The notes under the pieces were generated by a model. That model was given only the letters and a program-made list of their open reading frames with translations. It did no database searches and had not been told where the DNA came from. A stretch of 64,000 nt of DNA, from positions 434,001-498,000 of the forward strand of contig JAGVVL010000001.1 in NCBI GenBank assembly GCA_018287875.1, in the 5' to 3' direction. This DNA is from Nigrospora sphaerica (Eukaryota; Ascomycota; Sordariomycetes; Amphisphaeriales; Apiosporaceae). Positions 46,191 to 57,835 of this stretch are shown piece after piece (position 1 is the stretch's first letter; the number at the start of each line of letters is the position of its first letter). The translations under genes were made by a program, and so were the position numbers.

Positions 46191-49100
46191 CCTGAGGCGT
46201 CTGGCTGAGAAAGACGGTTCCGGTGCGTCGATGGAGGCGGCGGGAACCAGAAGAGCAGTGACAGGCCGGCCCTGCCTTGGAATTTATAAAGCACGACTAT
46301 AACCCAGCCACATGGGTGGCACGGCGCATACCCGCGAAGCCAAGGGCTCCAAAAATACCCCGACTCGGAGCTCGACCGGCAACGGAAGCCTCCGCTCCAG
46401 CCTGGCAAGCGACGGGCCACAAGCCAACATGCGGTCCTAGTGCCGTAGCATACCATCTGGGGCGTCATGCTTGGGACCAATCCGGCGGCCCGCCCAATAG
46501 GGTCTTCCAGCATACCAGGTTGGCTGATTTATTAGTACACGAAAGCTGCATAGGCCCGCACGCATAGGCCCGGCCAGCCGTTACCACGGCTAAGCTTGTG
46601 TCGCCCCGGGGCCAATGGCGATGCGGCCTCGGTTGGCTGGAGGGCGACATCTAGAGTCAGCCAGTCAGCCCTATTCTCCATCTGATAGCGCGATCCCACC
46701 CTGGTCCACATGGAATCGCCTCTGCCATGGGCTCGGGAACCGAGCAGCGCGCGCCGTTGCGAATGGGGGGAAAGGAGCGCTGCAGCGGGCCAAGGCGCCT
46801 GACATAGAGTGCACTCTGCTACCGTGCACCATCACTCGGGTAGCGCGTGCCAGCGCAGCAAAGACGGACCCGAGGGGGCCATAGTAACTGTTTGGTGGGC
46901 TTCGAGACGCGTACTGTGACTGAAAATTCTACGTGCGGGGGCTTTCCCGCTCGACTTTTGATCAATGACCGACGTGGAGGAGCCGAGCCCTGTCAATGAT
47001 AGGCTATAATACCCACTTCCATTACCCGCAGTTGGTGTCCCCATAGCCCATACCGAGGCCCGAGAGGCTAGGGAAGTGAAGCAGGAAGGTGGAAACGTAA
47101 TGCCAATCTAATTAACGCACGCTATGCACAAAGTCCAGCGCAGAGACTGCCTTCCGCAAACCCGGAGAGTTCTGATATTTACATACATGCGAGTAGGATG
47201 GGGAGGCCGTAGACAAACCCCTGAGGAGGCTGTTGGTCTATGAGCCTGCACGGCCTGACGGCCCGGCCTTCACTGGACCGCCGACGGATACTGAACCCCT
47301 GCGAGCAGCACTACTCGCTTAATTTCCCTTCGGCTGTATTGCGTTAGAATAACCGGCATATCCCTGCTGCGGAAATGTTGGACGCAGAGCCTCCTTGGCG
47401 CCTTGGCGAACTCCAGAGGTCAAGAGCGCCGACTATCCTAATCTCTTCTGACTCGGGTCTCCGGGGCTTGGCTTGCAGGACGCGCCCTGCTCAATCCGGC
47501 CAGCCTCCGACTACAAGATACCCATATCGCAATGAATGTCACCCAACATGCCCATTTGGACCAGGCGAGCAATCATGTCGGCGCATGAGGGACTTCGGGG
47601 TGTCATGCCGATCGTGAGGTTCAGGTGGCACATCGCGTCCGGCGCAATGTGGGCCGGCGCGTCCTCCCGTTGCCCACGCGCTATCCCACATCCCAGTTCG
47701 GCGTTCGGCCGAATTGCTGATGTGGTGGGGTCTCAGTCCAAGCCGCCGGTTTTCCCCGGCTTTGTCGTTTCCCGCCCGGGCTGGACCTCTGAGTTTGCCC
47801 GCGTCGAAGCATCGTGCGGATCAAGGCAGTTGGTTACCTTGGGCCTTGCCATCCCGCTGGCGTAGACGGCACGGAGACGAGTGGTGTTGGGCAGGGCGAC
47901 CGCGTACGCGGGCACCCCCCTTTTCTCCGAGCACCATGGTTTGAGACGACCGATGACTTGTCGAGGAAGCGACATGCAAACGCGCCGGTGGATGGGGAGA
48001 GGGACCAGGTCCTGGATTTGCCCAGAAATCATTCTTCAGTCCGGTCGTGCTTGTTTCTCGAACGCAAAGAACCGGAAAGAGGGCACAAAATAAAGGAGTG
48101 GCGCTCAAAGACAGTGGGAAGCAAACTCAGTGTCTTTTTCGAAAGGCAAAGTAAAGAATATGAGCGAAGCAGGCTCTGGGGGCTTTCCCACAAGGGAATA
48201 CTCGGTTTGCGGAAACTTCTAGGGTGCCTTTCGAGGTTACACCATCACCACTCATGATTGCTTTTATCACAAAAGGCGACCGAAGATAGCCAGGGAGTCC
48301 TACCACACCTCGGCTCATGTATATCCACAACCGCCGTTCTACGCATCACTGGAAAGGGCCATTGCTGGCTTAAGTATTGTGGTCAGAGCACGTGGTGTAG
48401 TTTTTTCTTCCTTTGTAATAACCTGTATTTTTTCTTATCCTTGTTGCCGTCTGTTTTCGCCGCTACGGTTTCCCCTGTGGGCAGGCGCTTTCGCCCGGGC
48501 GGGCTTACACGCGCGCTTGGATTTGGCGTTGGTTGCCTAGGCAATTTGAATACGATTTCCGTTGTTCCCCTGGCCCCTTTTTGTCTCGTATACCAGAATA
48601 CGGATCACTGTGCGAATTACATGCCTGGTGCCCTGCAGTACAATGTTTCAAGAATGGCCCTGCCATTGGTGGGTGGAAAGGGATATAAGCTTTAGTCCAA
48701 GCCAATCCCCTTGCTTGCCGCTTGTGGGGTGCTTACCGAATGGGGAAACTCGGCTGCCCCCTAGAGACCATCCACGTCCGCGCATTCTTTATCTTTCTAT
48801 CTTCATTGCATTCCATCTCGGTACATCTGGAGGTACGGGCGAATTATATTACTACACGTTCCCTCATGTTTCTGGGCCAGAACATCAAACTTGGCACCGC
48901 AAATACAGCCATACCCGGGTCTCTATCTCCCAGCCACAATGCTCTGCGTGCGCACCGTACTCTGAACCGCGATCGCCTCTGGAGCACCGCCACTGAGTAT
49001 CGCAGAACAGGTCAGGGAAGGGAGGGGGGGGGCAGAATAGCGTGGGTAGCGTTACAATGCCTGGTCGAATCAACACTACATTCCGCTGTCATGGTTATCC

Positions 49101-49618
49101 ACCAGCGCTCTTAGGGGGCCTGACCCGGGACAGTATGATCCACGAAAGAAGCTGCCCTCCGCTTCTACCCCCTTCCATCATGCCGATTGGTGCTTACTCG
49201 TGAATCTGGACAGTGTAAAATGTACAGAAACCGGCAGGCGAGCCACCATACACATCCCTCGAACTATCCCAGTGGTGCCTTGGCGACCTTGGCTGGCCCG
49301 GCCATCGTGCCACCGACGGCGAGACAGGTAATAGTCGAGAAGATAGGCAGGCTGCTCTTTATCCGCCGCAAGCGGTAAGGGTGCAGTATTAGTACCAGCT
49401 TTGCGGCTGGAAACCTACCGAGTCGGTCCCTCCTTCCTTATTAACTTTCCAGTTGCCCGTTTGGAACCAAGTCGTTCCTTCCATTCTTTGTCCCTTCAAC
49501 TATTCCCTTACATGCTTGCCTACTATCACTGCCGTCCTGTAGGCCTTCCACGAGAATCCCTTCGTATTGGATTTCAAGCCTGCCTCCCAATACACGGAAA
49601 ATCGGCCGGAAATCGACG
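46191..49618. other. 3.4 kb gene-poor region
   Basis: Promoter of the tyrosinase, then mixed sequence with no recognisable gene, tRNA or transposon protein. A short - strand frame near 47519-47745 looks weakly protein-like but is isolated. The end leads into the ferric-reductase pseudogene. Confidence 0.5.
46283..46288 (-). promoter_or_regulatory. TATA box of tyrosinase gene
   Basis: TATAAA on the - strand, 93 bases upstream of the tyrosinase ATG, a normal fungal promoter distance. Confidence 0.5.
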
Positions 49619-51348
49619 ATGTCCGCTCTCAGTGCTCTGCGCACCCATGCAGGGACTATGCGGCGTATGTGCTTCGGCACACGGACGGCGGCTGTGCTGG
49701 TCGTCCCCCCAACCGTTCCCCTTGGCGTTGCTCCGGCCGACGGCATCGGGCTGATCGGCTGGGGTAAGGACATGTACCGGCCGGCGTGTGTGGCGGCGTG
49801 CCGGAACCTCGTCAAGTCACGCCGGCTGCTGCACACACACCGATGGACAGCGCCGTCAACCACAGGACAAGCCACAGCCCCGTAGCAACGCCGCCCGACT
49901 GCTTCACGAGTGATGCCGTCTTCCTGCGCACCGTGGCCGTCTGCATCGACAACTACCGCCCCGGCAGCGACGCCCCCCGGCACGCCCGTCGTGCGCAGCG
50001 CCCTGCCGACCATCGCTTAGGGGGAGCCGCTTAACGTCACGAGCTTCATCGGGCCGCGGGGCTGGCAGTACAATGGGTCCCTGGACTTTAAACAGAACGA
50101 TGCGGGGCACTTGACCTACACGATCGTGGTGACGCTGGTGGTGCTGCTCCTGCCCGTGACGCTGTCGCTGCTGCGCCTGCTCCCGGGCTTCGCGACGGGC
50201 GCACTCTGGACGTGGGCGCGAGCCGCGCTCTGCGTCCTCCTCCTCGCGCCCTACATTGACGGCCAGCCCCAGGCTACCTTGGCATCCCGCACTCGCCAGG
50301 AGACCGGAATCGTTGGCAACCGCGCCGGCCAGATGGCCATGGGTCACGCTGTCGCCCTCGGCGTATTCGCAGCCCGCAACAGCCCGCTCTACCGGCTCGC
50401 CGACTGATGCTATGGCACCTACATGCTGCTCCACCGCTGGCTCGGCTACTTGGACCATCATACACACGGTGCTGCACTCGGTGCTGCTCCTGGCGCACTA
50501 TATCACGTGGGGCGACTACCAGCCCGAGTTGGCGCGCGAGTGCTGGAAATGGGCCATCATCGGAACTGTCGCTGTTGTCGTCATCGTCCCGGGCTGGTTC
50601 CCCGTCGTGCGGCGAAAGGTGTACGAGTTCTTCCTGGCCTCCAACGTGCTTCTGTCGCCCCTGTTCACTATTGGGTATTACTATCACATCTGGTACTGCT
50701 ACGAGCACCGCTTGGGCTACGATATCTGAGCCTACATCATGGGCGCCATCTGGGGCGTCGAGCGCCTAACGCGGCTCGCGCGCCGGTGCGGCCAGCCTTG
50801 GCAGGCGCAAGGACGGCAACGGTAACGACGGTGCGAGGGACGGACGACGAGTGCATATGGATTGACGTCGAGGATATCCACGCCTCGGACGGTGTCGTCT
50901 ACCTTGGGTTCCTCCGCCTCCGCTGGCGGTTCTGGGAGCTTCACCCGTGCTCTGCGGCTTTCGCTGACGGGCATGACGAAACAACTGGCAGCGCTCGCGG
51001 CGGCGGCGGAAGGGCGTCCGGCCCGGATCGGGGTCCTGATTGAGGGCTGTACTGGCGGTACGTGGGTTCGGCGGGTGCGACGGCGGGGCGCTCGCGCGCC
51101 GTGTGCTTGGCGGGCGGCGCGGGCGTCACGGCCCGGCTGCCGTACCTGGCGCGGCACTAGGGGCGCGCATCGGCGGCGGGCGTGTCGACGTCGACGCCCT
51201 CGTCAGCCGCGAGCGCGGGCTTGTCGGTGTCGTCGTCTGCGGCCCCGCCGGCATGGCTGACGACGTCCGTCGTGCCGTTCTCCGTTGGAGCCGGACGGAG
51301 CCGGCGGAGACGCCCTTTGTCCTGGTAGACGAGGCTTTCACTTGGTAA
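49619..51348 (+). pseudogene. ferric/cupric reductase (FRE-like) pseudogene
   Basis: The whole family layout is readable, but split across frames. It has a signal region and GLIGWGKDMYRPACVAACRN, then an extracellular part (TPPDCFTSDAVFLRTVAVCI), then transmembrane heme segments (LTYTIVVTLVVLLLPVTLSL, MAMGHAVALGVFAARNSPLY, MLLHRWLGYL, TIIHTVLHSVLLLAHY), an FAD domain piece (IWIDVEDIHASDGVVYLGF), the NADP-domain VCGPAGMADD and the C-terminal FVLVDEAFTW. Lesions: a frameshift near 49840, another near 49975, TAG at 50018-50020, TGA at 50405-50407, a one-base insertion near 50451, TGA at 50727-50729 where Trp is expected (YDI-W-AYIMGAIW), and further shifts after 50780. Not functional as it stands. 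Confidence 0.85.
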
Positions 51349-52235
51349 ACATTCAGCGAGGCCTCTGTTGCGTGATCTCTGACTCCAACCATGGCCCCAG
51401 CCCGCTGCTTACCAGAATCCCCTCCAAAGCGAAAAGTACGCCTCCGGGGGGCCAAGTCAACCGTTACGAGACTCATGGCGCTCTTTGGGCCTCTATGGAG
51501 CGTAGCGTCGCTGGCGCCAAGCGTGTGACTAGGGGCATCATGCACGCCATGCTCCCCTGGCGGGTCTGCTTATACGTGCGGAATACAGAAAACTTGCTCA
51601 AACTTGCGCACCTGACCCATGCCTCCTCGTAGAAGAGTCACGAGCTGGGAAAGTGCATTTTACATATTAATGCATCTGTCGCCCGCAGACCGTAGATTCC
51701 AACCGGCACGGCGTACCGTTGCGAGGGCCAGCAAACAATATCGTCTTCTTCACCCCCCGCTTCTCTGGGCCAACAACAGTCCGGCACGGCCAAGCCTCGA
51801 GTCGGCCGACATTGTACCTTGCAGTTCTCGTACTCCCTGATGAAGCTGCTGCTTCTGAGTCTCCATTATGGTCCGTCCCCGTCCACCCACCGAGTGCCCC
51901 AAGCTGCGACTCTGCGGGTGACGATCGCCTCTGGTCAGCAATCACGGCACCGCAGGCTCGCCGCCCACTCCCGCTGGGCTTTCCTGATGCGAGTCGCCTT
52001 GAGCCGTCCGTATTCAAACGATTCCTTTTCGCCCAAGTGTTCCGAACGACCGAACGAACCGAGTTCTGCCACCATCACACTGGGCTTTTCCATTCTCCGG
52101 AGCCCCCGCCGTCAAAACCCCTCGCCTGTCGGGCAAAGCCTCATGTGCCCTATTTAACTCTTCGTCAACCGGAATGTGTATTGGGTGTCCGTCTGCTGCG
52201 CAACTCGCTCAAACGGAACAAAGGCGAAGGAAATA
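51349..52235. other. convergent intergenic region
   Basis: Lies between the ferric-reductase pseudogene (+) and the copper-fist gene (-). Overlapping short frames only; no conserved motif. Confidence 0.5.
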
Positions 52236-53602
52236 TCATAACCCTGTCGGTGCCTCGGGCACGCAGCCGAGGTCGCAACCATACGAATGCTGGCCACCAC
52301 ATCGGCACCCCGACAAAGGAGACACGAGAGCATCGCCAGAGCGTCGTCGCAAACTGGAGAGGTTGTTATCCCACGCCTTCGCTTCAGATTCCGGCGACAG
52401 CAAGCCGGCGTTCAGCTCATCAGCACAGGGGAACGGGATGTGGGTAGGTGAAAGTGGTAGGTTTTGTAGCCAGGCGGTGCAGCCGTGGATGCCCTCGCCA
52501 GTGATGGTGCTCGTAGGGGAGCCCACGGTGGTCTGAGAGGTTCCCGTGTGAAGCTGACCGAACCAGCTAAGGTCTGCACCGGATGAATTCTGGACGCCGT
52601 TGCTAATGTTGGGCTGAAAACATTGGGGTACCGTGGACTCATTGGTACTGTCATGCACCGAGCGGCCAGCCGCCAAATTCTGGAATTCCTGCTCAACAGA
52701 CGCTCCTTGTGGCTGCACAGACACGTACACAATGACGGCTTGAGGCGGTGCGTTGCCGGCGGCCTGGTGAGGATGAGAAGCGCTGGGAGGCCAGGCTTGG
52801 GCTTGGCCCAGGTGATTCAGAACAAGCACCTGCGGCTGGACGATACCGGGCATCTGGCCAGCGCAGTGAGTGCATAGTGGCAGGTTCACCCCTATCGGCT
52901 GTGTCGCGGGCGGCGTGGCGACACTTGGTAGGACATAGCTTGGCGGCTTGGCCAGTTCCGGCGGCGTCCACAAGAAGGGTGCTTCGAGCCCTGGATCGTA
53001 CATAGGAGTGATGCAGTTCTCATTGGAGCTGAAAGAACGCGGCGAAACAAAAGCTGCCGCGTGAACAGGCGCGAGAGACGTCGCTGGCCTGCTATTTTCC
53101 AGCGGCCCGGACTGGGCATCGAAAGGGTAACCACTCCTCGTTGTGGTAGCTGGCGAGGGCGGCGGCGCCGATGCGTGGCCCACGACAGGCTGCGGCACGG
53201 CTGGCGAGGGTGAGCCGGTGGCCGGTCCGTGGCTATGCGACCGGGAACTGCACGGGCCGGGCAGCGGAAAGCCCGAGTCTGGTGCCATCGAGGGCCTGCG
53301 GCCCTCGCGTTTCTTTCCATCAGAACCAACGGCGGTCGCGCCGCCGCAGCGACAACCCTGCTTTTCGCGGGCAATGGCGAGCGGCGGCGGCCTCGGGTGA
53401 TACTCCCCCAGCGGTCTTCCCGGCTTCCGGACAGGAACCAAGCGACGATCCCGACCGTGGCTGCAGCTCGTCGCTCGGTGGCCGCGTATGCAGGGCTCGC
53501 TGTGGTTGCATATGCATTGTTTAGACCGTCTCGACGCCGCCGTGCGGAGAGCTAGGGGGACCGGACTTACCAGGCCACTTTGATGTTGTTCACCATGGGC
53601 AT
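52236..53602 (-). CDS. copper-fist transcription factor (Cuf1/GRISEA/Mac1 type)
   Basis: Two exons, 53602-53571 and 53499-52236, 431 residues. Exon 1 is a 32-nt mini-exon (MPMVNNIKVA plus two bases of a Cys codon); a second ATG at 53596 could also serve. Joined, the N-terminus reads KVACEPCIRGHRATSCSHGR, the Cx2Cx8CxH zinc module of the copper fist. It is followed by RKPGRPLGEY, whose GRP contacts the DNA minor groove in the family, and a CRCGG further on. The long middle is Pro/Ser/Gln-rich. The C-terminal region has a second Cys cluster (CRCGGQHSYGCDLGC), probably a Cu(I) sensor as in Mac1/Cuf1. It would regulate copper (and often iron) uptake genes such as metalloreductases. Intron: GTAAGT, TCTAAAC branch, CCACAG. 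Confidence 0.88.
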
Positions 53603-55997
53603 CGTGCGACCAGACCCCCCGTGTCGCGGTCGGCAACGTGAGAAGCTGGGATCGTAGCGACGCTTGATCGGTGAGACGGCAATGGTCGGTGACCATCCGA
53701 TAACAGGCACTGTTTGGTAGAGTTCGGATGGATGTAGGTGAGAGCCGAGTCGAAGGACTCGCAATTTTCAATACGTGCGAGACGAACGAGGAGGAGAGAG
53801 GAGAGGCATGAGGCCACTCTGCTGCTGGGAGAATGCCCCTCTCGTATGTTCGGCCAAGGGCCAAGCACTCACCAGCACCAACTAGGCAGGGCTCCCTGTT
53901 TGTCTGTGCAGGACATGAGCATCCTGATCAGGGACTCTGGTAATGTTACACTTAGATCCGCCGCTGTGGAAATCTTGGCTCCTTGGGTAGGTTTGCAGTT
54001 CAGAGCCCCCGGCAGGATCCATCCATGGCCCATCTCTCGATGTTTGTTGTACCTCGACCTTTTGCTTGCCACGGCCTTGGGCCACACAACCTCCCACGGA
54101 AACGTGTGGCCCGCAGTGTAGACAAAGTAACGGTACCCCGAGGGACCCAGGATCCCTCCCTCCTGGATGGGACTGGCGGCGGCTCCATTGCACGCAGTCC
54201 AACAAGTCACTTCGCATTCCATCCCACTTCTCGGCCCCCCGATGCGAGGGCGGCCCCTCCTGCCCAAACCGGTTCAGCCGCATTGCCGGGGTCCGGTACA
54301 TCCCAAGCCACAGGTGGCGGGCGCGGCACATCTCACCCATTGCATCATCTATCCCGCGTTCTATACGGACCAGACGGGACCATGTTGAGTGTTGCCGCAA
54401 CTGCTTGGTCTTGTAGTTACGTCCTAAGCCAGAAGAGGACTGAAATTAAGGAGGGCGGGGAGGGTTCGTATAACAGAAGGTTATGGAGCAAACATATCGT
54501 ACTGAACGACCATATAGGGTCCCTAACACGAGAGCCTATTCTAAATCGCAATGGATATGACTTAGACCACGGCAATTGCACAGGAGTAAGCGCATCCAGG
54601 GGTTGAACAGGGGGGAAGAGAATACTTCTGCTTCCCGCACCTGTGTCAAGCAACTCCAGAAACCCGGAACCTGACGCCCCAGATGAACTTGTAACAAGAA
54701 CTCCCATAGCCCGCCGAATACATTGTATTGCCTCCTCGTATCCGATATGATGCTAACTGTGCACACACCCTTACCTTGGCTGCCTTGTACCTCGACTTAC
54801 CAACAGCGTATTACCGGATCCGCACACGCCGCGTAAAACGAGGTCACAAATACGGATTGACCGGCTCTGGTTGCAGAGTCCGGCGGGTTTCTAGAGTGCA
54901 CCTTTGTGGGCGGCGTGAAATGCCGTGGGTGAGCGACGCCGTTGGGTTTACCCCTGAGCTGCGTGAGCCAAGTTTTTATTTACATGCGCGTCAATCTGGT
55001 GTCATGACAGCACACCACCAGCAACTCCGGAAACGACGATGGAAGTGGGAACTTGTCTGTCATTGGGGGAAATGAGAAAATTGGCTTCCATGCTTTGTTC
55101 AAGCAAGATACATTTATTAGGAGTAGTCCACGTACGGGCATCCAACCAACCCACCCTTCGTAAACCCGGCTACTGCATCCTCGATGTTCGCTTAAAACCT
55201 CGTCCTCTCCAGCCCCTCTGGTCCTTCGTATTTACCTATGCAAGAGGACTGGAAAGTCTTTTCTCTCTTTCCATTAGTAGCGACGTCTGGCGTGTACTGT
55301 ACAAAATTGAGAGGCCGTGGCGGCAGCGCCCTTCTACTTCGGGAGAGATGGCCAACAAACAACAGAGAGTCCCGTGGGAAGTGACCTTTATTGAAGCAAT
55401 GATATTCCATAATAAGAAACGGCCTCGAAAGTCTTACATTGGTTCGCAGCCACTCTATGCTGTTCCTTTGCCAGGTCAGCAAATATCATACCCTCAGACG
55501 CCAACGCTATGCAATCGCCCGCCAACAAAGCAGTCATGCCGAAAATTACCGGCGTCCCGATGTTGCCTCAGCCTCCATTCCTGTCTAGGGCCGGTCTGAC
55601 CCGACCGCGGAGACGCGTCCTTCTAAACCGTAACGGGCCCGGAGCTCTGACCTGGCCGCCCGGCCCCTTCAATTCCCACGCAGTTGGAGGACTACGTTCG
55701 ATCTTCTACTCGATCCTCCTTCTTGATATTCTTCGTGTTGTTAGGTATATTCTTCGCTTTCGTTGGGCTCCGTGGGTTTCTGCTGCAGACGCATGGTGGC
55801 CGGCCGCAAAAACACCAGGCGACGGCACCGGTACTTCGACACAGGCAGGCCGAGGTAGTGCCCCAAATCTTGCATCTCCGGCCAGAAGCTACATGTGAAG
55901 GGGCGATGGCCGAGTGCGCCACTGGCCGCATGGAAGCGTGCGATGGAACGCTCGAGAGGGCAGGAGTGGCGGGCAATGGTATCAGCGAGCCGGCATT
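53603..55997. other. 2.4 kb gene-poor region
   Basis: Upstream of the copper-fist gene and downstream of the AMSH gene. Only the doubtful frame at 53869-54222 stands out. No repeat or RNA gene seen. Confidence 0.5.
53869..54222 (-). CDS. doubtful small ORF, unknown
   Basis: 117 codons from an ATG; reads CWTACNGAAASPIQEGG, YRYFVYTAGHTFPWEVVWP and ends GALPSWCW. Residue composition is plausible for a protein, with several Cys and Trp. It lies 267 bases upstream of the copper-fist start on the same strand, so it might be a leader ORF or chance. No family recognised. Confidence 0.25.
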   Translation of the reverse strand: MECEVTCWTACNGAAASPIQEGGILGPSGYRYFVYTAGHTFPWEVVWPKAVASKRSRYNKHREMGHGWILPGALNCKPTQGAKISTAADLSVTLPESLIRMLMSCTDKQGALPSWCW

Positions 55998-57835
55998 CTA
56001 TTTACCGCCAGGTCGGAGATCCTTGATGTCGAATTCCAACTTCTCGCTCTCGAACACGTGGCCGGCAGGCTGTTGAGCGCCAGTGTAAAGGTTGTCGATG
56101 CTGTGCTGATGGAACGTGGCCGTCTCATTGCAGTGAAGAATGTGCGGGAGGCCGGGCGGATTGGTTAGACGGAAAATGCCGAATCTGTCACCGCTGTCAG
56201 CTTATGTCAGAGGCGGTGTGAACCCGACGATACTTACGAGGGCTCATATCGAGGCGCGCACACGATGGCAATGCTCTCCGGCAACATGACCTGGTAGCCA
56301 GCCTGCGTGTGCAAGTCTCTGCTACTCATGAAGCACGACTGGGTGGGATGAGTGTGGATCCAGCCCAGCATGAGCAGATCTTCCGTCATACAATAGTCAA
56401 ACAGGGCGCTCTCGTTCTCCGTCTCGCACGTGTCCGACGTGCATTTCTGCTCGGGTATCACGAGGCACTTGATAAAGAGCGCGTTGTTAACCGCCGTTCC
56501 GCACAAGATGCCACACATTTCGAGGCCACGTCGCGTATTGTCCGAGGCGATACGGAGGAAGGCCTCTCTTAGGCGTGCGGGGAGGAATATAGAGCGAATG
56601 GGCTCCCCGTTTTCGAGATAGGCGGCGGGCTTAAAGGTCAGTCGCTTGGACGCAAGCTGCGGCGAGGCAGGCATCTCGGCCACCTTCGGAGGGAGTGCAG
56701 GCTGGTGTGTCGGGGGTGACGGGGGCCCCGAGGATGGCTGAAGAAGTTCCTTGGACGGTCGCTCCGGAGGGGTATCGCTGGGAAATGGGCCGGAAAGGAA
56801 ATATTCCTTGGGAGGCCGTGGTGGTTGAGCGGCGGCCGGCTCATCCGGCCGGAAGGTTGCCGACTGCTCGTACTCGACGGCTTGCGGTTTGAGGATGGAA
56901 GGGTAGTGGTAGGACATGGAGCTTCCGTGTCGTGCCGGTCTAGATGACGCCTCTTCCCGTTCCCTCTCTTCCCGGCTCATCTTTTGGATGAAGTTCTTGA
57001 TATGCTCATCGTCGTTGCCGTCCAGTTTCTTTCTGGTCGTCTCCATCTGTTTCCGGAACATCTCGTCGTCCTCGGCCTGCTTCTCGGCCAGCTCGGCCGT
57101 CCAGTTGTCCCAGAAGCCGGCAGTGCGGCGGCGTTGCTCCTCTTCGTCGGACACGCCCGCCTGGCGCGTGGCTTTCCGGCCGGCATCACGCCTTCGCATT
57201 TCCCTTTGCGCCAGGTCGACGGCCAGTTCTTGGTGCTCACCCGCGTCCAGGAGCCTGCGTGCCGCCGAGAGGCTGGGGTCTTTAGAGGCATGCCGCTCGT
57301 ACGGAGTCTTGGAGCGGGTGGCCTGGTCGCCCTTGAGCTTCTCGCGGCGCTCCTTGCGCCTGGCCTCGGCTGCCTCCCAGTCTTCGTACTCGCGGGCGAT
57401 GATGGGCTTAATCTTCTCGAGGTTCGCAAGCACGTTGGGTAGGTTTTTGGACTCGCGGGCCCACGCCAGTCTGCTCTCCTTGTCCCTTCTGATGTCGGGG
57501 TGCTTCCCGAGGTGGTCCATGACCAATGTCGAGTAACGCATGTATATCATGTATGCTTTAGCAAAGTTGCCATCGTGGAGGTAGATTTCGGCCTGCGAGA
57601 TGCGCCACGGTTAGCCAGACACTAGCATGGAAGCTTATGAAAGAGAGACAACAAAGCGCAGAGGCGCCGCAATGTCGCACTGGTGGTTAGGAGCGACGGG
57701 AACACTACGTACCTCGCGATGGAGCATCTGGGCGGTGCGCAACCATGACTTGATAGGTAGGAGCGGATTGAAGGTGAAGTCGAGCGCCTGGTCCGAGATC
57801 TCCTTGACGCTCAGCGGACGGTCGGTGTCGTCCAT
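55998..57835 (-). CDS. AMSH-type JAMM deubiquitinase (STAM-binding protein homologue)
   Basis: Three exons: 57835-57713, 57592-56238 and 56184-55998, 554 residues, donors GTACGT and GTAAGT. The N-terminal helical region (ISDQALDFTFNPLLPIKSWL to FAKAYMIYMRYSTLV) is the USP8-dimer/MIT-like domain, followed by a long charged coiled coil. The C-terminal MPN+ domain has Glu399 in EMCGILCG and the zinc-binding JAMM motif HTHPTQSCFMSSRD with His454, His456 and Asp467. It ends with FHQHSIDNLYTGAQQPAGHV and DIKDLRPGGK, the AMSH substrate-specific tail. AMSH (Sst2 in S. pombe) trims Lys63-linked ubiquitin from cargo at ESCRT-0 on endosomes. Start is the ATG at 57835; an in-frame upstream ATG at 57892 would add a poly-Ala leader. 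Confidence 0.94.

Noticed and set aside
53500..53864. 5' extension of the copper-fist frame (542 codons in total)
   Set aside because: The extension reads through the intron and lacks the KVAC start; the spliced form restores Cx2Cx8CxH.
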